This document shows, piece after piece, positions 1 to 6,579 of a stretch of 35,832 nucleotides of DNA. The first letter of the stretch is position 1. Each line of letters begins with the position of its first letter. Where the stretch lies: positions 1 through 35,832 of the forward strand of contig JAGBNQ010000079.1 in assembly GCA_017634275.1 (NCBI GenBank), in the 5' to 3' direction. This DNA is from Ruminococcus sp. GTDB lineage: Bacteria; Bacillota; Clostridia; Oscillospirales; Ruminococcaceae. The notes under the pieces were generated by a model. It did no database searches. It was not told where the DNA came from and was given only the letters and a program-made list of their open reading frames with translations. A program made the translations under genes and the position numbers.

Positions 1-24
1 ATATCGGGCTTGTAAAGACGCAAC

Positions 25-242
25 GGCGAAGGGGTTCGGGGGCACTTGCTTACTTCGTGAGCAGGCAAAGCCCCCGAAACAGAGCGCGAGGCTTACTTTG
101 ACTTTATCCTTAGCTTTGAGCGTAAGCAAATATAAAAAGCTTGCATAACGAGCGCTAAGCTAAGGCTTTGTTCAGCGCTCCGAGGGGCAAGCCGCCTGCG
201 GCGGCATTGGGGGCTTTGCGGTCGCCCCCGAACCCCTTCGCC
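25..242. repeat. 218-bp palindromic element with 19-bp inverted ends
   Basis: The 19 bases at 25-43 (GGCGAAGGGGTTCGGGGGC) are the exact reverse complement of 224-242. Inside are further dyads: CGGGGGC at 37-43 pairs with 70-76, GGGGGC at 209-214 pairs with GCCCCC at 224-229, and CCTTAGCT at 108-115 pairs with 158-165. The element can therefore fold either end-to-end or as separate hairpins. No open reading frame or transposase lies inside. It begins 15 bases beyond the stop codon of the dCMP deaminase, so its minus-strand transcript could also act in 3'-end formation. A related core recurs at 24867-24900. It looks like a MITE or a REP/BIME-type repeat; which one cannot be told from one full copy. 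Confidence 0.75.
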
Positions 243-257
243 AAACTCCTGTTTATC

Positions 258-737
258 TTAGATATCAAAGCTCACTTCTCTGCCCGAGGGGGTATACTGC
301 CTAAGCGTTACCCCTGCTAAGCGGAACATCATCTCGCTTGCCTTGACGCCGTCGGTGTCCTTGTACTTATTGTGCCAGTATACTACCTCTTTTATGCCGC
401 TTTGTATTATCGCCTTTGCACATTCGTTGCAGGGGAAAAGCGATACATAAATGCGCGCGTTTTTAAGGCTCACCGTCGGGCGGTTGAGTATGGCGTTAAG
501 CTCCGCATGGGCAACAAATGGGTATTTCGTTTCCAAAAACGCACCCTCGCGCCCCCAGGGCATAGCGTCATCATCACACCCTATCGGCATACCGTTGTAG
601 CCTACCGAAAGAATTTTGTTATCCTCCGAAACTATGCACGCCCCTACCTGAGTGTTAGGGTCTTTGCTCCTCATAGCGGAAAAAAGTGACAGCCCCATAA
701 AATATTCGTCCCAGGAAAGATAATCGCTCCTTTTCAT
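258..737 (-). CDS. dCMP deaminase family protein (ComEB-like)
   Basis: A 159-residue zinc-dependent cytidine/deoxycytidylate deaminase. The zinc and catalytic signature is intact: H77-A-E79 (HAELNAIL) followed by P102-C103-x-x-C106 (PCNECAK). The N-terminal stretch SxDPxTQVGACIV (about residues 24-36) is typical of dCMP deaminases. In the family the enzyme converts dCMP to dUMP, feeding thymidylate synthesis; in Bacillus the relative ComEB sits in a competence operon, but no competence gene is near here. The length matches the family. The start at 737 follows a GAGGGG ribosome binding site. It lies 23 bases after fabD on the same strand and is probably the last gene of that operon, with the palindromic element downstream. 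Confidence 0.88.
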   Translation of the reverse strand: MKRSDYLSWDEYFMGLSLFSAMRSKDPNTQVGACIVSEDNKILSVGYNGMPIGCDDDAMPWGREGAFLETKYPFVAHAELNAILNRPTVSLKNARIYVSLFPCNECAKAIIQSGIKEVVYWHNKYKDTDGVKASEMMFRLAGVTLRQYTPSGREVSFDI

Positions 738-760
738 AGTTTTTCCCCTCTCTTAAATGC

Positions 761-1687
761 TTATCCGTTTATCGTTTGGGTCGCCTTGTCAAGCGTTTGT
801 GTGTTTTCGATGTTTACAGCCGTCTTGCCCTTTAAGGTTTTCTTGACAAGCCCCGTCAGCACCTTGTTAGGCCCAAGCTCTATGAAATTCTCATACCCTG
901 CCTTTTCCATTTCAGTAAGCTCCGAGGTAAACCTTACGGGGCTAACTATATGCCTTGCAAGCATTTCGGGCATGTTTGATACATCTTCAAGCTTAGCTCC
1001 CAAAACATTTGAATAAAACTCGACCTTCGGTGTGTTAAATGTTATGGTTTTCGCAGTTTCTATAAACTCATCGGCCGCACTCTGCATAAGCTTTGAATGA
1101 AAAGCCGAGGCAACATTCAGCTTTATAGCCTTTTTCTTCATTTCAGTAAAAACAGCCGCCGCTCTTTCGCAGGCATCGGTTTCTCCTGCAATTACCGTCT
1201 GCACGGCGGAGTTGTAGTTTACGGGCACTACATACCCCTCTGTCTGCTCGCATATCTTCTCGACTTCCTCAGCATCAAGCCCGATTATCGCATACATAGC
1301 GCCGCTTGAATTATCTGCCGCCTTCTGCATGGCCGCCGCACGCGCTTTTATCAGCTTAAAGCCGTCATCTGCGCTTACGACACCTGCCGCTACCATTGCC
1401 GCATACTCACCGAGCGAATGCCCTGCAACGCCGTCAAAGGCTATGCCGCTCTCTCTTGCCGCCGCGAACGCCGCAAGCGATGTCGCCATTATCGCAGGCT
1501 GTGAATTTATCGTCTTGTTAAGCTCTGTGTCGGGGCCGTTAAAGCAGATGTCGGCTATGTCTGCGCCCAAGACCTCTGCGGCCTTGTCAAAATACACCTT
1601 AGCCGCAGGAAAGCTCTCATAAAGCTCCCTGCCCATTCCGACATACTGTGAGCCCTGCCCCGAAAACAGAAAAACATTCTTTGCCAT
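761..1687 (-). CDS. fabD: malonyl-CoA:ACP transacylase FabD
   Basis: A 308-residue enzyme that moves malonyl from CoA to acyl carrier protein, giving the extender unit for FabF and FabH. The N-terminal LFSGQGSQYVGMG (oxyanion-hole Gln11), the nucleophile elbow GHSLGEYAA with Ser91 and the catalytic His197 (ASAFHSKLM) are all present, and the length is normal. FabD is the only core elongation enzyme not in the plus-strand fatty-acid operon at 6723-18522; it lies on the opposite strand, beyond the shared intergenic region, among lipid-kinase and nucleotide genes. The gap to the preceding unknown gene is 17 bases, so it is probably co-transcribed and not controlled by the fabH promoter. Confidence 0.96.
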   Translation of the reverse strand: MAKNVFLFSGQGSQYVGMGRELYESFPAAKVYFDKAAEVLGADIADICFNGPDTELNKTINSQPAIMATSLAAFAAARESGIAFDGVAGHSLGEYAAMVAAGVVSADDGFKLIKARAAAMQKAADNSSGAMYAIIGLDAEEVEKICEQTEGYVVPVNYNSAVQTVIAGETDACERAAAVFTEMKKKAIKLNVASAFHSKLMQSAADEFIETAKTITFNTPKVEFYSNVLGAKLEDVSNMPEMLARHIVSPVRFTSELTEMEKAGYENFIELGPNKVLTGLVKKTLKGKTAVNIENTQTLDKATQTING

Positions 1688-1704
1688 TTTTTCATTACCG
1701 TCCT

Positions 1705-2250
1705 TTATTTCTTTATTTTGTGTATAGTAACTCTGCCCTTTTTATCTTTTTTCTTAGGGGCTGAGCTTATCTGCGTGTTAAATTCCCTTAGCTTGTCTAT
1801 CACCCTTTTGTATTCGCTCATCTCTATTATTTTCTCATCTATCGGAATAAGCTTGTTTTTATCCCATTTGCCGACAGTTATCATAACACTCTCCCCGTCA
1901 GAAAGCGTAAATACCGCAAAGCCTGCGTCATTTATCTCATGAAACGGCACAAGGTAAGATAAGTCGCTCTGCTTGTCGATATTCTCGGGGAATGTCCTGA
2001 GCGCAAGGAGATCGAACCTTTCATCGCTGTCCATATAAAAAAGCTTTTTATCCTCCTTCGGAGAAACGAGCGGTGAGCTTTCATCAAGCAGCTCGGGCAG
2101 CTCTGTGCTGAGCGCCGTTGTCACAAGCTCCTTAGGGTAAGCCTTTTTGTTAAGGTATAAAAACATCAGCCCGTTTATAAACGGCGGATATTCCCAGTCC
2201 TCCACCCTCTCTATCAGAAATCCGAATTTATATGGGTCACCAATTACCAT
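1705..2250 (-). CDS. hypothetical protein, possibly Imm42-like
   Basis: A 181-residue soluble protein with no signal peptide or membrane segment. The first 60 residues (MVIGDPYKFGFLIERVEDW, then an INGLMFLYLN strand and a YPKEL segment) recall the opening of predicted polymorphic-toxin immunity proteins of the Imm42 family; this is a resemblance from memory, not a search result. The C-terminus is very basic (about residues 165-181, Lys-rich). The start has a good AAGGAG site 6 bases upstream. It sits between the lipid kinase gene (74-base gap) and fabD (17-base gap). If it is an immunity protein it is an orphan, as no toxin is encoded nearby. The alternative is an ordinary conserved protein of unknown role. 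Confidence 0.6.
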   Translation of the reverse strand: MVIGDPYKFGFLIERVEDWEYPPFINGLMFLYLNKKAYPKELVTTALSTELPELLDESSPLVSPKEDKKLFYMDSDERFDLLALRTFPENIDKQSDLSYLVPFHEINDAGFAVFTLSDGESVMITVGKWDKNKLIPIDEKIIEMSEYKRVIDKLREFNTQISSAPKKKDKKGRVTIHKIKK

Positions 2251-2295
2251 TCTTTATGCTCCTTAGTTTAAAATACATCGCCAAAGGCGATACCT

Positions 2296-2314
2296 TTATT
2301 ATTCATTATTCATT
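2296..2314 (-). repeat. AT-rich AATGAATAATGAATAATAA leader repeat
   Basis: On the minus strand this 19-base tract reads as short-period repeats of AATGAATA and continues into AAGG. The string AATGAATAATAAAGG also occurs at 22010-22024 just before pepV. It lies in the 5' leader of the gene starting at 2250, next to a CGCCAAAGGCG dyad (2279-2289). It has the same orientation relative to the following gene as the copy before pepV. Confidence 0.6.
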
Positions 2315-2324
2315 GGCTGATAGC

Positions 2325-3251
2325 TTAAACTATCAGCCTCAGTTTCTCTCCCGTTATCCTCATAATTACGTGCCTTGTCTGCCCAAGCACCTCGCCGTCG
2401 GTGTGCGCCCATAGGGGCTTGTCGGATATCATCTCTACCACCTTAGCCCTGTGAGAATATATCCCCCTGACACTAAGGTGCCTGCCCTTGTAGGCAAGCG
2501 ACAGCATTTTTAAAAATGAGAGCTTGCTAAGCCCCGTTCCAACGACAACGTCTAAAAGCCCGTCATCAAAATCCGCATCGGGGCAGAATTTAAAGCCGCC
2601 GCCCTCGTGGCAATGGTTCATAGCTATAGCACTAAGGCATTTTTTATACCTCTTGCCCTTGCCGTCATAGCGGATAACTATGTCGGCAGGCTTTGCCGTA
2701 AAGCATACCCTTACCGCATGGACAAGGTAGATAAGCCGCCCGAGCCCCAGGCGGTTGAGTATCGGCTTTAGGGGCGATTTATCGGCATAAGCGCAGGTAG
2801 CCGCACCAAAACCTATGTCGCTTGAAATGTTAAAGCGCCGCTTTTTGACACCTTCCTCGCCGAAAAAGGTCAGCTCGCCCACATCGGCAGTTCTTTTCAC
2901 CTCGCCGTCAAGCATTCGCTTCACAAGCGCCTTTTTGCTTTTGGGCAGCGACATATCCCTCTGCATATCATTGCCCGTTCCGCAGGGGATAAAGCCGAGC
3001 GCTGTGTGCTCAAAATCGGCAATGCCGTTCAATGCCTCATTGAGCGTTCCGTCACCGCCTATCACCACAAGCCGCCTTTCAACCCCCGATGAGGTAAGCT
3101 CTCTTACTATATCCCCTATCCCCTTTTCCTTAGTGGACTTGTGCAGAGTATATTCATTGCCGCTCTTTTTAAAAAGCCTTTCGTATTTCCCCCAGAGCTT
3201 TTCGGTCTTGCCCGATGCCCCCGCAGGGTTTAAGATCATATCAAAATGCAT
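2325..3251 (-). CDS. diacylglycerol kinase family lipid kinase (DagK/YegS type)
   Basis: A 308-residue soluble lipid kinase. It has the DAGK-catalytic signature GGDGTLNE at residues 65-72, an N-terminal LNPAGASGK phosphate loop (7-15) and the GTGND motif at 91-95. In Gram-positive bacteria soluble DgkB-like enzymes phosphorylate the diacylglycerol left over from lipoteichoic acid synthesis back to phosphatidic acid; YegS and BmrU are close relatives with less certain substrates. Length and domain order (N-terminal nucleotide-binding half, C-terminal beta-sandwich) fit the family. It lies between the carboxypeptidase lipoprotein (52-base gap) and the unknown gene at 1705, in an operon concerned with envelope lipids. 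The exact substrate cannot be read from sequence. Confidence 0.88.
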   Translation of the reverse strand: MHFDMILNPAGASGKTEKLWGKYERLFKKSGNEYTLHKSTKEKGIGDIVRELTSSGVERRLVVIGGDGTLNEALNGIADFEHTALGFIPCGTGNDMQRDMSLPKSKKALVKRMLDGEVKRTADVGELTFFGEEGVKKRRFNISSDIGFGAATCAYADKSPLKPILNRLGLGRLIYLVHAVRVCFTAKPADIVIRYDGKGKRYKKCLSAIAMNHCHEGGGFKFCPDADFDDGLLDVVVGTGLSKLSFLKMLSLAYKGRHLSVRGIYSHRAKVVEMISDKPLWAHTDGEVLGQTRHVIMRITGEKLRLIV

Positions 3252-3283
3252 CTCTTTCCCTCTTGCCGCCTTTTTTTATATCC

Positions 3284-3300
3284 GTCCGCCAGAGGCAGAC
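3284..3300. repeat. GTCCGCC-N3-GGCAGAC hairpin repeat
   Basis: An imperfect 7-bp dyad with a 3-base loop, immediately after the carboxypeptidase stop codon (minus strand). The minus-strand reading of this stretch plus its flanks (GTCTGCCTCTGGCGGAC then GGATAT) closely matches 6187-6209 (GTCCGCCTTTGGCGGAC then GGATAT), so this is a dispersed repeat. There is no T tract directly after the hairpin, so it is not a classical terminator. Confidence 0.55.
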
Positions 3301-3303
3301 ACT

Positions 3304-4632
3304 TTAATTGTAAACCGATGTGAGCCCGTAATACTCCTCTATCGTAAGTCCGCTCTCGGTCAGCGTCTTTGCAAGCTCCTTGCCGACGTATCTGCAATGC
3401 CAGCTCTCGTAGCTAAAGCCCGTCTTGTCCTCTTTCCCCTCGGGGTAGCGGACGATAAAGCCGTATTTATAGCAGTTTTTCTCTATCCAGCGCGCCTCGG
3501 GCGTGCCGTTGAATGCCATTCCTGCAAAGTTTAAGTCAAATGCCAGCCCCGACTGATGCTCACTGTGCCCTGCGCGCGCAGAATATCTGTCTGCCGACCA
3601 CTGCGAGCCGTCGCGGTTCACATAGCTCCAGTAAAGCCAGCTCTGCGTGTCATATGAGCGAAAGCCCGAGGTTATCCAAAGGCTTACCCCGTCATTTGCC
3701 GCACCCTGCTGCATTTCGTAAAATGCGCTCAGGGTCTTTTCGGTAAGGCCGCTGCCGTAGCTTGCCGGCAGGCTGTAGGTCTTGTTTACTATCAGTATCC
3801 CGTCAACATACGTTACCCCGTCCTTTTTATAAAGGTAGGGAAATGCGCTGACGTGCGCCTTTTCACTGTATATCTTTTTGCCGTTTTCATCGTTTCTGTA
3901 GGCCTTTACGCAGAAGGAATTGTTCTTGTTCCTCGGCTCCTTCAGCGTGCAGGAAAGCTTATCCGTTTCAAGCTGCCGCTCCCACTTGCCGTCCTTGCTG
4001 CGCTTTATCCATACCACATAGCCGTCAGCGCCCTCGACGCTTTCCCATTTTATCTTAGTCTTTTTGTTAGTGGTGCTAACCTGAAACCTTACCGCCGCAG
4101 GCGCTGTCACCTCCGCCTTTTCAGCCGCAGGCTTTTTTTCCGCCGATGTCGCCGCAGGCTTTGTACTCGCCATGGTCTTAGCCGTGGTAGTGGTCGGCGC
4201 TGCTGTAGTAGTAGTTGATGCAGCTGTAGTTGTCGTTGCTGCCGCTGTAGTTGTCGTTGCCGCAGAGGTCGTGGTCGTCGGTGCAGGCGCAGCAGTGGTC
4301 GTCTGCAAAGCAGTAGTCGTGATCGCCTTTGCAGTTGTTGTAGTCGTGGTCGTGGTCTTTTGGGGCTTTTTGCTCGTCTGCTTTTTTGTCGCAGCAGCGG
4401 TCTTAGATGTTGTGGTGGTAGTGGTGGTTTTAGCCGTAGTAGTGGCAGAGGTGGTCGTACTTTCGGCAGTCTGCGTCTGCGTTTGATCGCTCTGCTCCTT
4501 TGACACCCTGCTCTCGGCCGCCGTAACGCTCTGCGCCTTAGTCACCGCCGCACTTGAATCTTCACTTTCCCCGCACCCTGCAAGCGCAAGCGCTAAAATG
4601 CATATCAGCCATAACAGCCTTTTATTCTTCAT
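3304..4632 (-). CDS. D-alanyl-D-alanine carboxypeptidase (VanY family) lipoprotein
   Basis: A 442-residue secreted lipoprotein. In order: signal peptide with lipobox LAGC (Cys20); a Ser/Thr/Ala-rich linker at about 58-165; a fibronectin-III-like domain at about 180-265; and a VanY/M15B peptidase domain at about 275-430. The zinc ligands are visible: SEHQSGLAFD gives His359 and Asp366, and ESWH gives Glu409 and His412. Such enzymes remove the terminal D-Ala from peptidoglycan stem peptides outside the membrane. The linker has four 7-residue tandem repeats (see 4183-4278). Its AAGGA ribosome site overlaps the TAA that would end the full-length polyphosphate kinase upstream, showing tight operon packing. 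No vancomycin-resistance genes are near, so a housekeeping wall role is more likely. Confidence 0.9.
   Translation of the reverse strand: MKNKRLLWLICILALALAGCGESEDSSAAVTKAQSVTAAESRVSKEQSDQTQTQTAESTTTSATTTAKTTTTTTTSKTAAATKKQTSKKPQKTTTTTTTTAKAITTTALQTTTAAPAPTTTTSAATTTTAAATTTTAASTTTTAAPTTTTAKTMASTKPAATSAEKKPAAEKAEVTAPAAVRFQVSTTNKKTKIKWESVEGADGYVVWIKRSKDGKWERQLETDKLSCTLKEPRNKNNSFCVKAYRNDENGKKIYSEKAHVSAFPYLYKKDGVTYVDGILIVNKTYSLPASYGSGLTEKTLSAFYEMQQGAANDGVSLWITSGFRSYDTQSWLYWSYVNRDGSQWSADRYSARAGHSEHQSGLAFDLNFAGMAFNGTPEARWIEKNCYKYGFIVRYPEGKEDKTGFSYESWHCRYVGKELAKTLTESGLTIEEYYGLTSVYN
4183..4278 (-). repeat. 21-bp tandem repeats coding for the Thr/Ala linker
   Basis: Residues 119-150 of the VanY lipoprotein consist of four units TTTTSAA, TTTTAAA, TTTTAAS and TTTTAAP plus a partial TTTTAK. 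The DNA shows the same 21-base period (GTAGT and GCAGCTG type units on the plus strand). Repeats like this can change copy number by slippage and so alter the spacing of the catalytic domain from the membrane. Confidence 0.8.
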
Positions 4633-4640
4633 ATCGTTCC

Positions 4641-4793
4641 TTACTTTCTCTTTTTAAGCTCTTCCTTTATGCGCTCTATCACCGTTTCAAGGACTTTGAG
4701 CCTTGCATATTTCTTGTCATTTCCCTCAACTATCGTCCACGGCGCGTTTTCCGTCGAGGTCTTTTGTATCATCTCATCTATCGCCGCCTCGTA
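4641..4793 (-). pseudogene. severed C-terminal 50 codons of the polyphosphate:AMP phosphotransferase
   Basis: Reading on in the same frame past the TAG at 4794-4796 gives 50 sense codons before TAA at 4641-4643. The peptide begins YEAAIDEMIQKTSTENAPWT and ends in a Lys/Glu-rich helix. It aligns without gaps with the end of the first kinase domain of the same protein (residues 187-229, with KTNTENAPWYVI), so it is the genuine end of the second domain. With it the protein would be about 493 residues, close to the known length of two-domain PAP enzymes. The next ribosome binding site (vanY) overlaps its TAA. Confidence 0.85.
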
Positions 4794-6122
4794 CTAATCC
4801 CATTTCTCGCGGTTGCGCCAGTCCTCATCGGTTATCTTCCAGCGCTTTTCGGGGGTGTTCATGCGATCGTTAAAGCGCCTTAGCTGCTCGTCCTTGTCTA
4901 TCTGCACCCAGAATTTGATGATAATAACGCCGCTCTCACAAAGCTCGCGCTCAAATTCGTCTATCTCCCTGTATGCCATAGCGCAGCGCTCTGTGGGCGT
5001 AAAGCCCTCTAAGCGCTCTACCATTACCCTGCCGTACCACGTTCTGTCAAAAATGGTTATATGCCCGTCCTTCGGCAGATGTGTCCAGAACCGCCAGAGA
5101 TAATGCCTGCTCTTTTCCGCCGCATTCGGTGCCGCTATCGGAACAGCCTCATACCCCCTCGGGTCAAGTGCCGAGCCTAAGCGCTTTATAGCGCCGCCCT
5201 TTCCTGCGGCATCCCACCCCTCAAAGGCAATCACAACGGGTATCCTTTTCTTGTAAAGCTTGCCGTGCAGCTTTGAAAGCTCCTTTTGCAGCTCCTTTAG
5301 CCTTTCGGGGTATTCCTCGGGGGAAACGGTCTTGTCGGAAAGCGTCACCTCGGAAAGCTTTGGCATTTTCTTAAGCCTGAATATCTCGCTCACATCAGCC
5401 TCGGCAGGGAAAGCCGTTTCACCTTCAAGCGCCGCGGAAAGCCTTTTTGTAACTATGTCAAACAGCATGAACCTTGCAAACTGCTTATCCTGCGCATCAA
5501 TGACATACCAGGGCGCGTTCTCGGTGTTCGTCTTTGATATCATATCCTCAAAGGCATCATTATAACGCTCGTAGTGCTTGTTTTGCCGCCTGTCCTTTGA
5601 AGTTACGCGCCAGCTTGTCGAGCCGCTCTCTTCCAGCTTGTCAAAGCGCTTTTTCTGCTCTTCCTTTGATATATCAAGAAATACCTTTATGATAACATAG
5701 CCGTCATCTGTCAGCTGTCTTTCAAAGATATTTACACTTCTGACGCGCCTTAGGTATTCCTTTTCGGATATATCTTCCTCACACCTTGCGGCAGCAAGCT
5801 CTCTGTACCAGCTCCTGTCCATAACGCAGAGCTTGCCGTATTCGGGAATGTTCTCAAAATAGCGTTTCATTCTCGGGTATCTCTTTTCCGTTTCAGTAGC
5901 CTCAACGGCAGACACCACCTTAAAAAAGCGCGGATCGAGCAGCTTTATCGTATCAGCGATAAGCGTTCCCTTTCCCGATGCGCCCCACCCCTCAAAAACA
6001 ATTATCGCAGGGCGGCTTTTCTCCTTCATCTTAAGCTGCAAGGCCGAAAGCTCATCTCGTAAGGCCTTGGACTTCTCCTTGTAGTCAGCGCTGCTGCTTG
6101 CGTGTATCGCGGTCTTTAACAT
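4794..6122 (-). CDS. polyphosphate:AMP phosphotransferase (two PPK2 domains), cut by an in-frame TAG
   Basis: The readable part is 442 residues. Two tandem PPK2 domains are present: Walker A loops FEGWGASGKGT (43-53) and FEGWDAAGKGG (300-310), and Walker B/lid motifs MDRSWYRELA (101-110) and FDRTWYGRVMVER (358-370). The two-domain PAP family makes ADP from AMP and polyphosphate; the C-terminal domain usually carries the activity. Here that domain ends after REKWD at a TAG, losing its last 50 residues including the KTSTENAPW segment. One C-to-T change from CAG would create it. Explanations are a real nonsense mutation, a sequencing error or read-through. The start has a GGGAG site 9 bases upstream. 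First gene of the minus-strand operon. Confidence 0.85.
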   Translation of the reverse strand: MLKTAIHASSSADYKEKSKALRDELSALQLKMKEKSRPAIIVFEGWGASGKGTLIADTIKLLDPRFFKVVSAVEATETEKRYPRMKRYFENIPEYGKLCVMDRSWYRELAAARCEEDISEKEYLRRVRSVNIFERQLTDDGYVIIKVFLDISKEEQKKRFDKLEESGSTSWRVTSKDRRQNKHYERYNDAFEDMISKTNTENAPWYVIDAQDKQFARFMLFDIVTKRLSAALEGETAFPAEADVSEIFRLKKMPKLSEVTLSDKTVSPEEYPERLKELQKELSKLHGKLYKKRIPVVIAFEGWDAAGKGGAIKRLGSALDPRGYEAVPIAAPNAAEKSRHYLWRFWTHLPKDGHITIFDRTWYGRVMVERLEGFTPTERCAMAYREIDEFERELCESGVIIIKFWVQIDKDEQLRRFNDRMNTPEKRWKITDEDWRNREKWD

Positions 6123-6146
6123 AGGTCATTGCTCCCTTCATCATAT

Positions 6147-6175
6147 TTCAATGCACAATGCATAATGCACAATGC
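6147..6175 (-). repeat. 29-bp leader repeat, copy 1
   Basis: Plus-strand TTCAATGCACAATGCATA followed by ATGCACAATGC, identical over 29 bases to 35790-35818. On the minus strand it lies 24 bases upstream of the phosphotransferase start codon. A half copy is before fabZ (13985-14000). All copies have the same orientation relative to the gene that follows. Confidence 0.8.
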
Positions 6176-6186
6176 TGGGTTAAGGT

Positions 6187-6203
6187 GTCCGCCTTTGGCG
6201 GAC
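6187..6203. repeat. GTCCGCC-TTT-GGCGGAC hairpin repeat
   Basis: A perfect 7-bp dyad with a 3-base loop. With its GGATAT flank it matches the minus-strand reading of 3284-3300 and neighbours. It is not followed by a T run. Confidence 0.6.
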
Positions 6204-6208
6204 GGATA

Positions 6209-6237
6209 TTTATAAATATACACCCGAATAGGCACAA
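6209..6237 (-). promoter_or_regulatory. weak candidate promoter for the phosphotransferase operon
   Basis: On the minus strand TTGTGC (6232-6237) is followed after 17 bases by TATAAA (6209-6214). The -10 box is good and the -35 matches in only three positions. It is placed correctly for transcription into the operon 6122-258, passing through the hairpin and the 29-base repeat in the leader. Confidence 0.35.
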
Positions 6238-6283
6238 GTCGGCGCGGCCGACACCATAATTATTAATTATTATGGTTATATAC

Positions 6284-6312
6284 TTGACACATCAATTAAA
6301 ATGCCTTAGATA
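6284..6312 (+). promoter_or_regulatory. candidate promoter facing the GC-rich hairpin
   Basis: TTGACA (6284-6289, perfect -35) is followed after 17 bases by TAGATA (6307-6312). The only thing directly downstream is the nested hairpin at 6352-6385 and then the fabH promoter, so it would make a short RNA or a second, longer fab transcript. Confidence 0.4.
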
Positions 6313-6351
6313 ATGGGGTTCGGTGCGAAGCCCTCCCCATACTCTCCCGAG

Positions 6352-6385
6352 CTCGCTGTGAGCGAATGCTCACACCACGAGCGAG
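6352..6385. repeat. nested hairpin in the divergent intergenic region
   Basis: TGTGAGC (6357-6363), loop GAAT, GCTCACA (6368-6374) form a perfect 7-bp stem; outside it CTCGC (6352-6356) pairs with GCGAG (6381-6385). It is flanked by GGGGTTCGG and GGGGGCAAAGC strings that resemble parts of the elements at 25-242 and 24867-24900, suggesting a degenerate relative. Confidence 0.55.
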
Positions 6386-6550
6386 GGTTTGGGGGCAAAG
6401 CTGTGGTGTGTCAGGTGGATAACCATAATTATTAATTATTAATTGTTAATTAAACTCAACCTTCTTCGTCATTTTTATCTAAAAACCCTCGTGTTTAGTG
6501 GGAAAACATGGCTTTTAAGAGGATAATTTCAATATATTCATAAAATCTGC

Positions 6551-6579
6551 TTGACGAAAACGGTTTTTAAGGTTATAAT
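6551..6579 (+). promoter_or_regulatory. sigma-A type promoter of the fatty-acid operon
   Basis: TTGACG (6551-6556), 17-base spacer, TATAAT (6574-6579). This is nearly the full housekeeping consensus with ideal spacing. Transcription would start near 6586, leaving a leader of about 135 bases before the fabH GTG. No clear FapR or FabT operator is visible in it. Confidence 0.85.

Noticed and set aside
25-242. Insertion sequence with a transposase
   Set aside because: The inverted ends look like those of a mobile element, but only 218 bases lie between them and there is no coding frame.
2815-3534. A 239-codon plus-strand frame
   Set aside because: It runs antisense across the lipid kinase and the end of the VanY gene, both of which have clear motifs; no family pattern in the frame itself.
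4172-4486. Plus-strand open frame coding for a valine-rich protein
   Set aside because: It is the antisense of the Thr/Ala linker of the VanY lipoprotein; composition is a mirror of the repeats and it has no ribosome site.
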